Notes: generated by a model not told the origin, from the sequence alone. Numbered from the stretch's first letter, positions 1 to 7,249 are shown. The stretch: 9,318 bases of DNA from Solirubrobacteraceae bacterium (GCA_019683665.1 JADGIB010000133.1:1-9318); one strand, 5' to 3'. Made by a program: numbers and translations.

Positions 1-1
1 T

Positions 2-493
2 TCTTCTCACCCCCGGCCCGCCCCCCCCCCCCCGGGGGGGGCGGCCCAACCGACGCCGCCGACGGTCGCCACCGCGCCCGCCACCACCCCCGCGACGACC
101 CCGACGACGCCGCAGAAGCTCGACGCCACGGCGCAGGCGGCGGTCCTGCAGACGTGCGTCGGCGGGAGGCCGGCCGACACGTTCGAGTGGTTCCAGCCGA
201 CCGTCGACTACGCGGTGAGCATGGGCGGCACCGGGTTCACCGTGACGCTGAAGGGCAAGCCGGTGACGCTCATCGTCTTCCCGTACGTCGAGGCCGCCCA
301 GTACGGCTACGAGGACATCCAGGAGCGGCTCATCCAGCTCCAGCAGAAGCGCCCGACCGACTACGCGATCGTCGCCGCGACCGCGGCCCAGCCGGTCGGC
401 AACGTCCTCGAGATCGCCTCGCAGGGGATGCTCGACCCCGAGGCCGAGGCGAAGGTCCAGCGCTGCATCCAGGAGGCGACGACGCCGCGCTGA
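2..493 (+). CDS. C-terminal part of an unrecognised exported or membrane-anchored protein (5' truncated)
   Basis: The reading frame is open from base 2 to the TGA at 491-493, giving 163 residues with the N-terminus outside the window. The first ~45 residues are a Pro/Thr/Ala-rich low-complexity linker (for example ATTPATTPTTPQK), typical of a stalk between a membrane anchor and an extracytoplasmic domain. A compact domain of about 115 residues follows, containing FEWFQPTVDYAV, FTVTLKGKPVTLIVFPYVE and a helical end. Its only two cysteines lie near its two ends (fragment residues 52 and 155), so one disulfide tying the domain ends is plausible. A GTG at 215 could serve as a start for a 92-residue product, but the same frame is clearly protein-like upstream (TCVGG, FEWFQP), so 215 is probably internal. 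I do not recognise the family. The frame before about base 45 depends on a C13G8 homopolymer and may be wrong. The gene converges on the methyltransferase with 7 bases between the stops. Confidence 0.7.
   Translation, partial: SSHPRPAPPPPGGAAQPTPPTVATAPATTPATTPTTPQKLDATAQAAVLQTCVGGRPADTFEWFQPTVDYAVSMGGTGFTVTLKGKPVTLIVFPYVEAAQYGYEDIQERLIQLQQKRPTDYAIVAATAAQPVGNVLEIASQGMLDPEAEAKVQRCIQEATTPR
20..41. repeat. C13G8 homopolymer junction
   Basis: Thirteen C (21-33) run directly into eight G (34-41), inside an already C-rich stretch. The block is self-complementary and lies 20 bases from the window edge. Within the reading frame it encodes only Pro and Gly, which the linker would tolerate, but runs of this length are a classic source of base-count errors and of contig ends. 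Any reading frame upstream of it should be treated as unreliable. Confidence 0.85.
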
Positions 494-499
494 GCGGCG
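483..499. terminator. Possible bidirectional terminator hairpin between convergent genes
   Basis: A perfect 6-bp inverted repeat, CGCCGC (483-488) and GCGGCG (494-499), with a 5-base loop spans the stop codon of the left gene and ends just before the stop of the methyltransferase. There is no T-tract on either side. Short GC-rich repeats are common in DNA of this composition, so the assignment rests mostly on its position between two convergent stops. Confidence 0.3.
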
Positions 500-500
500 C

Positions 501-1232
501 CTACTTCAGGATCAGGCCGCAGCGCGCCTCGTCGTGGAGCTGCTCGTTCGGGTTCGGGAACAGCAGCGGGGTGCGCCCGACCCGCTCGCACAGCTCGGCG
601 AACGCGGTGTTGTCGGTCGAGTCGTCGGCGATCAGCGCGCCGCCCTCGGCGAGCTTCGGCCAGGCGAGCTCGAACTCGCCGCGCATCGTCTCGTACGTGT
701 GGTCGGAGTCGTGCAGGAACACGTCGAGGCGGTCGAGCCCGTCGAGGATCCCGGGCAGGAGGTCGAGCGAGGCGCCGAGGTGCAGCTCCCAGCGGCCGCG
801 CAGCTCCTCGGGGACGAGCCAGCCGGGCTCGCGCCCGGGCGGCAGCGTCCCGGTGTAGCCGTCGCGGTTGGCCGGGCCGGTCTCCGCGTAGGAGGGCAGG
901 TCGATCGAGATGAGCCGCCCGCGGCCGTTGACGCGCATCGCCTCGAGCACGAACGCGCTCGTCATCCCGTGCAGGACGCCGGTCTCGACGAACACCGCCG
1001 GGCGCAGCGCGCGCACGAGGCAGTACACCCAGACGCGGTAGAGGCGCAGCTGCCAGATCGACGTGAAGCGCTTCGTCTCGAACGCGGGCTCGTCGGCGAC
1101 GATCTCCTCGAAGCGGCGGGGCAGCGGGGAGGCGTGCAGCTCCCCCAGGTAGGGCAACAGGTCCCGCCCGCCGAGCACCGAGCTGAGCCGGCCCAGGAAG
1201 TACGATCCCTGTTCGATTCCGGTCACGTTCAC
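501..1232 (-). CDS. Class I SAM-dependent methyltransferase (Methyltransf_24 / CmcI-like)
   Basis: This 243-residue protein has the class I (Rossmann) methyltransferase layout and is probably cytosolic. Motif I is VETGVLHG at residues 82-89 (the SAM-binding glycine loop), followed by the acidic end of strand 2 in LISIDLP (Asp111). LDVFLHDSDHTYETM (residues 169-183) resembles the Asp/His-rich segment of Methyltransf_24 and cephalosporin-hydroxylase-like enzymes, with ADD at 202-204. The start is chosen as GTG at 1230-1232 (MNVTGIEQ); a second GTG at 1224-1226 is possible and neither has a strong Shine-Dalgarno. The frame stays open for hundreds of codons upstream, antisense to asnB, but that part is an Arg/Val/Leu-rich shadow. 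The gene is divergent from the glycan operon with 72 bases between starts. Substrate unknown; an O-methyltransferase for a sugar or small molecule is the natural guess. Confidence 0.85.
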   Translation of the reverse strand: MNVTGIEQGSYFLGRLSSVLGGRDLLPYLGELHASPLPRRFEEIVADEPAFETKRFTSIWQLRLYRVWVYCLVRALRPAVFVETGVLHGMTSAFVLEAMRVNGRGRLISIDLPSYAETGPANRDGYTGTLPPGREPGWLVPEELRGRWELHLGASLDLLPGILDGLDRLDVFLHDSDHTYETMRGEFELAWPKLAEGGALIADDSTDNTAFAELCERVGRTPLLFPNPNEQLHDEARCGLILK

Positions 1233-1304
1233 GGCTTGGGAAGGTAGGCCCTCGGCGCCCCGGCGCGACTTCCCTCCGTCCGGCTCGTTCGGATCACCAC
1301 ACGT
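1233..1304. promoter_or_regulatory. Divergent intergenic region between the methyltransferase and the glycan operon
   Basis: This 72-base gap must hold the start signals of the leftward methyltransferase and, most likely, of the rightward five-gene operon. I find no convincing -10/-35 pair on either strand. No purine-rich Shine-Dalgarno precedes the asnB ATG (the sequence just before it is TCACCACACGT), so a leaderless or near-leaderless asnB transcript is possible. A short inverted repeat, GCGCC (1255-1259) and GGCGC (1262-1266), lies inside but is of a size expected by chance. Confidence 0.4.
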
Positions 1305-3221
1305 ATGTGCGGCATCGCCGGAGCCATCAACCTGCGCGGAGAGCCCGTGCCCGACCTCGCCCGTCGCCTCGACGTGATGGGCGAGCTGATCGCGCACCGC
1401 GGCCCCGACGACCACGGCACGTGGACCCACCCGCGGGGCCACGTCGGCTTCGCGCACCGGCGCCTGTCGATCTTCGACCCAACGCCCGCCGGCCGCCAGC
1501 CGATGGCCGGCCCGGGCGGGCGCGTCACGACGTTCAACGGCGAGATCTACAACTGGCCGGAGCTGCGCGAGGAGCTCGGCGGCGCGTGGCGCACGCGCAC
1601 CGACACCGAGGTGCTCCTGCGCGCCCACGAGCGCTGGGGCGCCAACGCGGTCGACCGGCTGCGCGGCATGTTCGCCTACGCGCTGTGGGACGAGCCCGGC
1701 GGCGAGCTGCTGCTCGTCCGCGACCGCTTCGGGGTCAAGCCGCTCTACTACGCGCAGGTCGGCGACGTCCTCTACTTCGCCTCCGAGGCGAAGGCGCTGC
1801 TGCCGTTCCTGCCCGCGATCCGCACCGACCCCGAGGGGCTGAAGGACTACCTCGCCTTCCAGTTCTGCCTGGCCGGCAAGACCCTGTTCGCGGGCGTGCG
1901 CGAGCTGCTGCCCGGCCACCGGCTCGTCGTGCGCGGCGGCGTCGCCCGGCCCGAGCGCTACTGGGAGGTCTACTACGACCTCGACTGGCACCACCGCGAG
2001 ACGTGGTTCGAGGAGCGCATCGAGGCGCTCCTGCACGAGAGCGTCCGCCTGCACCTGCGCTCCGACGTGCCGGTCGGCGCCTACGTCTCCGGCGGCCTGG
2101 ACTCCAGCGCGGTCGCGAGCCTGGCGTCCCTGTACGCGAGCGAGCCGATGAAGGGCTTCACCGGCCGCTTCACCGAGGGGCCCGAGTACGACGAGTCCGG
2201 CTACGCGCGGATCGTCGCCCAGGAGCGCGGCCTGGACCTGACCGTCATCGACATCGGCGTCGACGACTTCATGCGCGAGATCGGCCGGGTCATCTACCAC
2301 CTCGACTTCCCGGTCGCCGGCCCCGGCTCGTTCCCGCAGTTCATGGTGTCGGAGGCGGCCGCCCGCGACGTGAAGGTGATCCTCGGCGGCCAGGGCGGCG
2401 ACGAGATCTTCGGCGGCTACACCCGCTACCTCATCGCCTACTTCGAGCAGTGCATCAAGGCCGCGATCGAGGGCACGATGCACAACGGGAACTTCGTCGT
2501 CACCTACGAGTCGATCATCCCCCAGCTCGCGTCGCTGCGGAACTACAAGCCGATGCTCCAGCAGTTCTGGCGCGAGGGGCTGTTCGGCGAGCTCGACGAG
2601 CGCTACTTCCGCCTCATCAACCGCGCGCCGGACGTCGAGCGGCTCGTCGACGTGTCCGCCCTCGGCGACTACGACCCGTTCCACGCCTTCGCCGAGATCT
2701 TCAACGGGCGCAACGTCGGCCACGAGTCGTACTTCGACAAGATGACGCACTTCGACTTCAAGACGCTGCTGCCCGCGCTGCTGCAGGTCGAGGACCGCGT
2801 CTCGATGGCGCACGGGCTCGAGTCGCGCGTGCCGCTGCTCGACCACCCGCTCGTCGAGCTGGCGGCGACGATCCCCGCCGACGTGAAGTTCCCCGGCGGC
2901 CGGCTCAAGCACGTCTTCGCCCGGGCCACCCGCGCCTGCGTGCCCGAGGCGATCGCCCAGCGCCAGGACAAGATGGGCTTCCCGGTCCCGCTCGTCGAGT
3001 GGGCGCGCGGACCGGCCCGCGACCACCTGCGCGACACGTTCGCGACCGACCGCGAGCTCTACGACCGCCGCGCCGTCCTCGACGCGCTCGACGGCGAGGC
3101 GAAGTTCGGGCGCACGTTCTGGGGGCTGCTCAGCCTCGAGCTGTGGCAGCAGCGCTTCCACGACCGCGAGCACGAGTTCCGCTCGATGCTCGCCCCGACC
3201 ACGGAGACGACCATCACATGA
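1305..3221 (+). CDS. asnB: Asparagine synthase (glutamine-hydrolysing)-type amidotransferase
   Basis: This 638-residue protein has both halves of the AsnB family. The N-terminal class II glutaminase begins MCGIAGAIN, with Cys2 as nucleophile after removal of Met1, followed by HRGPDD (31-36), RRLSIFD (52-58) and NGEIYN (78-83). The C-terminal synthetase has the ATP-pyrophosphatase loop SGGLDSS (262-268), GGQGGDEIFGGY (361-372) and RVSMAHGLESRVPLLD (498-513). Family chemistry is ATP-dependent adenylation of a carboxylate followed by amide formation with ammonia channelled from glutamine. The length matches actinobacterial AsnB-like enzymes. As first gene of an operon with two sugar-nucleotide SDRs and a polysaccharide exporter, it more likely amidates a uronic acid or another glycan carboxylate than makes free asparagine, as proposed for AsnB-like enzymes of O-antigen loci. 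Its TGA overlaps the next ATG (ATGA). Confidence 0.93.
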   Translation: MCGIAGAINLRGEPVPDLARRLDVMGELIAHRGPDDHGTWTHPRGHVGFAHRRLSIFDPTPAGRQPMAGPGGRVTTFNGEIYNWPELREELGGAWRTRTDTEVLLRAHERWGANAVDRLRGMFAYALWDEPGGELLLVRDRFGVKPLYYAQVGDVLYFASEAKALLPFLPAIRTDPEGLKDYLAFQFCLAGKTLFAGVRELLPGHRLVVRGGVARPERYWEVYYDLDWHHRETWFEERIEALLHESVRLHLRSDVPVGAYVSGGLDSSAVASLASLYASEPMKGFTGRFTEGPEYDESGYARIVAQERGLDLTVIDIGVDDFMREIGRVIYHLDFPVAGPGSFPQFMVSEAAARDVKVILGGQGGDEIFGGYTRYLIAYFEQCIKAAIEGTMHNGNFVVTYESIIPQLASLRNYKPMLQQFWREGLFGELDERYFRLINRAPDVERLVDVSALGDYDPFHAFAEIFNGRNVGHESYFDKMTHFDFKTLLPALLQVEDRVSMAHGLESRVPLLDHPLVELAATIPADVKFPGGRLKHVFARATRACVPEAIAQRQDKMGFPVPLVEWARGPARDHLRDTFATDRELYDRRAVLDALDGEAKFGRTFWGLLSLELWQQRFHDREHEFRSMLAPTTETTIT

Positions 3222-4165
3222 AGATCCTCATCACGGGCGGGGGCGGCTTCATCGGCTCGCACCTGGCCGACCGCCTCCTGGCCGACGGCCACGAGGTCTG
3301 CACCGTCGACACCTACGCCACGAGCCGCCGCGACAACCTCACGCCGCAGGACCGCCTGACGATCGTCGAGGGCTCGATCGCCGACGAGGCGTTCTTCGAC
3401 GGGGTGATGGACGAGTTCCGCCCCGACGCGGTCGCGCACGCCGCCGCCTCCTACAAGGACCCCGACGCGTGGGCCGAGGACGCGCGCACGAACGCGCTCG
3501 GCACCGCGATCGTCGTGAAGGCCGCCGAGCGGCTCGGCGTCCGGCGCTTCGTCTACTTCCAGACCGCGCTCTGCTACGGCGTCAAGCCGGAGGAGCAGCC
3601 GATCACGCTCGGCCACCCGCTGCGCCCGTACGAGTCGAGCTACGCGATCTCGAAGACCGCCGGCGAGAACTACGTCCGCCTGTCGTCGCTGGACTGGGTG
3701 AGCTTCCGCCTGGCCAACGTCTACGGCCCGCGCAACCTCTCGGGCCCGCTGCCGACGTTCTTCAGCCGCCTCACCCAGGGCAAGCCGTGCTTCGTCACCG
3801 ACACGCGGCGCGACTTCCTGTTCGTCTCCGACCTCGTCGACGTCGTCGTCAAGGCGCTCGTCGACGGCGTCGGCTCGGGCGCCTACCACGTGTCGTCGGG
3901 CTCCGACGTCGCGATCAAGGACCTGTTCGACGCGGTGACGAAGGCGCTGGGCATGGGCGAGATCGACGTCGAGATCCGCCCGCGCGCCGCCGACGACGCC
4001 CCGTCGATCCTCCTCGACCCGTCGCGCACGAACGCCGACTTCGGCTGGAGGACGAGCGTCGCGCTCGAGGACGGCGTCGCCCAGGCGATCGCCTGGTACC
4101 AGGAGCACGGGATCGAGCAGACGTACACCCACCTCAAGGAAGAGCAGCTGCGGGTGCGCTCCTGA
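3218..4165 (+). CDS. Extended SDR, NAD-dependent sugar-nucleotide epimerase/dehydratase (WbmG/WbmH-like)
   Basis: This 315-residue extended SDR is expected to bind NAD(H) and act on a nucleotide sugar in the cytosol. The glycine motif GGGGFIG is at 7-13 (Gly7, Gly10, Gly13), and Asp31 ends strand 2 (VDTY), as in NAD-binding members. The catalytic pair is Tyr142 and Lys146 (SYAISK). The usual Ser/Thr is probably Thr116 in YFQTALCYG. NVYGPRN (168-173) and RDFLFVSDLVD (198-208) are standard sugar-epimerase segments. The QTALCYG...YAISKTAGE pattern recalls, from memory, the Bordetella WbmG/WbmH subgroup of O-antigen SDRs, which act around diacetamido-galacturonic acid. That assignment is tentative; a UDP-glucose 4-epimerase-like enzyme is the conservative call. 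The start overlaps the asnB stop by 4 bases and the stop overlaps the next gene by 1 (TGATG), so translation is probably coupled on both sides. Confidence 0.88.
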   Translation: MKILITGGGGFIGSHLADRLLADGHEVCTVDTYATSRRDNLTPQDRLTIVEGSIADEAFFDGVMDEFRPDAVAHAAASYKDPDAWAEDARTNALGTAIVVKAAERLGVRRFVYFQTALCYGVKPEEQPITLGHPLRPYESSYAISKTAGENYVRLSSLDWVSFRLANVYGPRNLSGPLPTFFSRLTQGKPCFVTDTRRDFLFVSDLVDVVVKALVDGVGSGAYHVSSGSDVAIKDLFDAVTKALGMGEIDVEIRPRAADDAPSILLDPSRTNADFGWRTSVALEDGVAQAIAWYQEHGIEQTYTHLKEEQLRVRS

Positions 4166-5187
4166 TGGCGAAGGTGCTCGTCGCCGGCGGCGCCGGCTTC
4201 GTCGGATCCAACCTCGTCCGCGCGCTCCTGGAGCGCGGGGACGAGGTGCTCGTCGTCGACAACCTGCTCAGCTCCGAGCGCGAGAACGTCCCCGAGGGCG
4301 CGACGCTCGTCGAGGCCTCGATCAACGACGACGACGTCCTCGCCTCGCTGCCCGAGGACCTCGACCTCGCGTTCAACCTCGTCACCTACCACGGCAACCA
4401 GTCCTCGATGGCCGACCCGCTGGCCGACCACGAGCACAACCTGCTGACGTCGCTGAAGCTGTTCCAGCGGCTGTCGCAGATCAAGCGCCTGCGCAAGGTC
4501 GTCTACGCCGGCGCCGGCTGCACGGTGGCCGAGAAGACGTTCGAGGCGGCGAGCGCCACCCAGGAGGACGCGCCGGTCTCGCTCTACCTCGACTCGCCGT
4601 ACCAGATCAGCAAGGTCGTCGGCGAGCTGTACGGCAACTACTTCTGGATGCGCGAGGGGCTGCCGATCGTCAAGGCCCGCTTCCAGAACGTGTACGGGCC
4701 GGGCGAGGTGCTCGGCGCCGGGCGCTGGCGCGGCACGATCCACACCGTCTGGCGCAACGTGACCCCGACGTTCGTGTGGAAGGCGCTGCACGACGAGGCG
4801 CTGCCGCTCGACAACGGCGGGATCGCCACCCGCGACTTCATCTACGTCGAGGACATGGCCCGCGGCCTCATCGCCTGCGCCGAGAAGGGCGAGCCGGGCG
4901 GCGTCTACAACCTCGCCTCCGGGGTGGAGACGTCGATCCGCGAGCTGGCCGAGACGATCGTCGAGCTGTGCGGGTCGGGCCGCGTCGAGATCGCCCCGCC
5001 GCGCGACTGGGACCGCTCGGGCCGGCGCTTCGGCGCGACCGAGAAGTCCGAGCGCGAGCTCGGCTTCAAGGCCGAGGTCGGGCTGCGCGAGGGCCTCGAG
5101 CGCCAGATCGCCTGGACCCGGGAGAACGAGGCGTTCATCGCCGCGTGCATCGCCAAGCACGCGGACCGGATGGCCGCGGCGGCGTAA
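4165..5187 (+). CDS. Extended SDR, NAD-dependent sugar-nucleotide epimerase/dehydratase (possibly WbmF-like)
   Basis: This 340-residue extended SDR is a clear paralogue in fold, but not a close copy, of the preceding gene. GGAGFVG at 8-14 is the nucleotide-binding loop, Asp32 (VVDNL) indicates NAD preference, and Tyr146/Lys150 (PYQISK) are catalytic. The Ser/Thr-rich strand typical of the family (such as SSSSVYG) is replaced by YAGAGCTVAEKT, leaving Thr120 as the likely third residue. FQNVYGPGE (173-181) and TRDFIYVED (222-230) fit a nucleotide-sugar enzyme. The segment TYHGNQSSMADPLADHEHN (74-92) replaces the usual post-strand-4 region and, from memory, is similar to WbmF of the Bordetella wbm locus. 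The substrate cannot be read from sequence. The final ~30 residues form an amphipathic alanine-rich helix. The TAA at 5185-5187 directly abuts the GTG of the transporter gene. Confidence 0.87.
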   Translation: MAKVLVAGGAGFVGSNLVRALLERGDEVLVVDNLLSSERENVPEGATLVEASINDDDVLASLPEDLDLAFNLVTYHGNQSSMADPLADHEHNLLTSLKLFQRLSQIKRLRKVVYAGAGCTVAEKTFEAASATQEDAPVSLYLDSPYQISKVVGELYGNYFWMREGLPIVKARFQNVYGPGEVLGAGRWRGTIHTVWRNVTPTFVWKALHDEALPLDNGGIATRDFIYVEDMARGLIACAEKGEPGGVYNLASGVETSIRELAETIVELCGSGRVEIAPPRDWDRSGRRFGATEKSERELGFKAEVGLREGLERQIAWTRENEAFIAACIAKHADRMAAAA

Positions 5188-6012
5188 GTGGCCGACACGC
5201 GCGTCATCGTCCCGCCGCGCGGCTGGCAGGCGCCGAACCTGCGGGAGCTGTGGGACTACCGCGACCTCGCGTTCTTCCTCGTCAAGCGCGACGTCTCGAT
5301 CCGCTACCGCCAGACGCTGATCGGGACCGTGTGGGCGATCCTGCAGCCGCTGCTGCTCGCCGTCGTCTTCAGCGTCTTCCTCGGCCACTACGCGAAGGTG
5401 CCGTCCGGGGCGGGCGTCCCCTACCCGGTGTTCGCGCTGACCGGCATGGTCATGTGGCTGTACTTCAGCCAGGCGATGCAGTTCGCGTCGGACTCGACCG
5501 TCGCCTCGCGCGAGCTGATCGGCAAGGTCTGGTTCCCGCGGATGGTCATCCCGATCGCCGCGGTGCTGCCGCCGGCGATCGACTTCGTGCCCGCGTTCCT
5601 CATCGCGCTGGTCGTCCAGCTCGCCTACGGGGTCGTGCCGCCGGTGCAGATCCTGCTCGTGCCGGTGCTCGTCGTCGTGACGCTGATGGTCGCGCTCGGG
5701 ATCGGCCTGTGGCTGAGCGCCCTGAACGTCCGCTACCGGGACATCCGGCTCGTCGTGCCGTTCCTCATCATGGTCGGCCTGTTCGTGACCCCGATCGTCT
5801 ACCCGTTCGACGTCGTGCCCGACGCCGCCCAGCCGATCTACGCCCTCAACCCGATGGTCGGCGTGCTCGAGACGTACCGCTGGATGCTCTTCCCCGACGC
5901 CGGCTGGCCGGGGGCGCTGCTGGCGATCCCGCTGGCGAGCGCGGCGGTGCTGCTGGTGACCGGCGCCTGGTTCTTCACGCGAGCGGAGCGGGACTTCGCC
6001 GATGTCATCTGA
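5188..6012 (+). CDS. wzm: ABC-2 type polysaccharide export permease (Wzm/TagG family)
   Basis: This 274-residue integral membrane protein has the usual length for the family. A soluble N-terminus carries RDLAFFLVKRDVSIRYRQT (25-43), the interface helix typical of Wzm/TagG permeases. Hydrophobic segments follow at roughly 46-66, 80-98, 118-145, 153-178, 188-208 and 242-264, with SALNVRYRDI (177-186) and ALNPMV (219-224) as family landmarks. With its ATPase it would move a complete lipid-linked glycan from cytosol to outside. It starts with GTG immediately after the TAA of the second SDR. No good Shine-Dalgarno is present, so initiation probably depends on ribosomes finishing the upstream gene. 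Its last 11 bases overlap the ATPase gene, confirming they are a pair. Teichoic-acid-type export is an alternative role, but the sugar genes point to a polysaccharide. Confidence 0.92.
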   Translation: MADTRVIVPPRGWQAPNLRELWDYRDLAFFLVKRDVSIRYRQTLIGTVWAILQPLLLAVVFSVFLGHYAKVPSGAGVPYPVFALTGMVMWLYFSQAMQFASDSTVASRELIGKVWFPRMVIPIAAVLPPAIDFVPAFLIALVVQLAYGVVPPVQILLVPVLVVVTLMVALGIGLWLSALNVRYRDIRLVVPFLIMVGLFVTPIVYPFDVVPDAAQPIYALNPMVGVLETYRWMLFPDAGWPGALLAIPLASAAVLLVTGAWFFTRAERDFADVI

Positions 6013-7249
6013 GGACGTCGCGATCCGCGTCTCGGGGCTCGGGAAGCGCTACCGGCTCGGCGGCGCGCAGACCGACCTGCTCAGCGAGCGGATCGGCCGC
6101 CGCGCCCCGAAGGGCCGCGACTTCTGGGCGCTGCGCGGCGTCGACCTGACCGTCCGCAAGGGGGAGGTCGTCGGCCTCGTCGGGCGCAACGGCGCCGGCA
6201 AGTCGACGCTGCTGAAGTGCCTGTCGCGGATCACCCCGCCGACCGAGGGGCGCATCGAGCTCACCGGCCGGGTCGGCACGCTGCTGGAGGTCGGCACCGG
6301 CTTTCACCCGGAGCTCAGCGGCCGCGAGAACGTCTACCTCAGCGGCACGATCCTCGGGATGCGCCGGGCCGAGATCGACCGGCGCTTCGACGAGATCGTC
6401 GCCTTCTCCGGGATCGAGCGGTTCCTGGAGACGCCGGTCAAGCGCTATTCGAGCGGCATGTACGTGCGGCTCGCGTTCGCGGTCGCCGCCCACCTCGACA
6501 CCGACATCCTCCTCGTCGACGAGGTGCTCGCCGTCGGCGACGCCGAGTTCCAGCGCAAGTGCTTTGGGAAGATGGACGACGTCGCCCGCGGCGGGCGGAC
6601 CGTCGTCTTCGTCTCCCACCAGCTCAGCGCCGTCCAGCGGCTGTGCACGCGCGCGTACTGGATCGACGGCGGCCGCGTGCGGGCCGAGGGCCCGACGAGC
6701 GAGGTCGTCGCCCAGTACCTCCACCACGCGGGCGCCACCCAGGAGGGCGGCGTCGCGACGATCGGCCCCGACGTGCCGCGCTCGACGACCGGCGCGGTCA
6801 CGCTCGAGCGGGTCGCGCTGCTCGGCGACGACGACCGGCCGACCGACCGCGTCGAGCTCGGCCAGCCGTTCACGGTCGCGATGACGTTCCGCGTGAGCGA
6901 GCCGGTGCCCGACGGCGTCGTCGAGCTCGGCCTGTCCAGCGCCGACGGGACGCGCGTGGCGACCGTCCAGAGCGTCGACGGCGGCCGCCCGGTCCTGTCG
7001 CTGAGCCCGGGCCGCCACGAGATCCGCGCCCGCATCGACGCGACGCTGCTGCCCGGCGAGTTCACGCTCGACGTCGGCATGCACCGGCTCATCGGCCTGA
7101 CGCTCGACTTCGTCGAGCGGGCGCTGACGTTCACCGCGCTGAACGTCGCCCACGACGGCTCCGAGGACCGCTGGCCGTGGGTCGTCGTCCGCGGCGCGCT
7201 GCGGCCCGGCAGCGCGTGGTCGGTGCGCGAGGCCGGCGCGCCGGCCTAG
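6002..7249 (+). CDS. wzt: Polysaccharide ABC transporter ATPase with Wzt C-terminal substrate-recognition domain
   Basis: This 415-residue protein joins a nucleotide-binding domain (about 1-245) to a beta-rich C-terminal domain (about 262-400). Walker A is GRNGAGKST (61-69), the signature is the YSSGM form of LSGGQ (149-153), Walker B is ILLVDE (169-174) and the switch His is 206 (VFVSHQ). GTLLEVGTGFHPELSGREN (92-110) is characteristic of Wzt/TagH-type ATPases. The extra C-terminal domain matches in size and position the Wzt_C fold that, in E. coli O8/O9a, binds the modified non-reducing end of the polymer. That implies a specific terminal structure on this glycan. Three third-position T codons (TTT Phe101, TAT Tyr149, TTT Phe188) stand out against otherwise almost uniform TTC/TAC. 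The start overlaps the permease by 11 bases. The TAG at 7247-7249 lies inside a strong palindrome. Confidence 0.93.
   Translation: MSSEDVAIRVSGLGKRYRLGGAQTDLLSERIGRRAPKGRDFWALRGVDLTVRKGEVVGLVGRNGAGKSTLLKCLSRITPPTEGRIELTGRVGTLLEVGTGFHPELSGRENVYLSGTILGMRRAEIDRRFDEIVAFSGIERFLETPVKRYSSGMYVRLAFAVAAHLDTDILLVDEVLAVGDAEFQRKCFGKMDDVARGGRTVVFVSHQLSAVQRLCTRAYWIDGGRVRAEGPTSEVVAQYLHHAGATQEGGVATIGPDVPRSTTGAVTLERVALLGDDDRPTDRVELGQPFTVAMTFRVSEPVPDGVVELGLSSADGTRVATVQSVDGGRPVLSLSPGRHEIRARIDATLLPGEFTLDVGMHRLIGLTLDFVERALTFTALNVAHDGSEDRWPWVVVRGALRPGSAWSVREAGAPA

Noticed and set aside
215..493. A 92-residue gene starting at GTG 215
   Set aside because: The frame upstream is open and protein-like, including an in-frame cysteine-containing segment and a Pro/Thr linker. 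GTG 215 has no Shine-Dalgarno, so the gene is more likely the tail of a longer one.
1233..3173. Upstream extension of the minus-strand methyltransferase frame, giving an 890-residue reading frame antisense to asnB
   Set aside because: The extension is a composition-driven shadow rich in Arg/Val/Leu/Asp/Glu with no domain motifs. The plus strand encodes a full AsnB with all catalytic motifs, and the methyltransferase fold is complete from GTG 1232.
3218..5187. The two SDR genes as a recent tandem duplication
   Set aside because: Only family-level motifs (glycine loop, YxxSK, RDFxxVxD) are shared. The segments around the active sites and the lengths (315 and 340 residues) differ, so they are distinct subfamilies.
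3883..5388. Long minus-strand frame antisense to the two SDR genes
   Set aside because: It is the reverse-complement shadow of GC-rich coding sequence. It has no recognisable motifs and crosses three well-supported gene boundaries.
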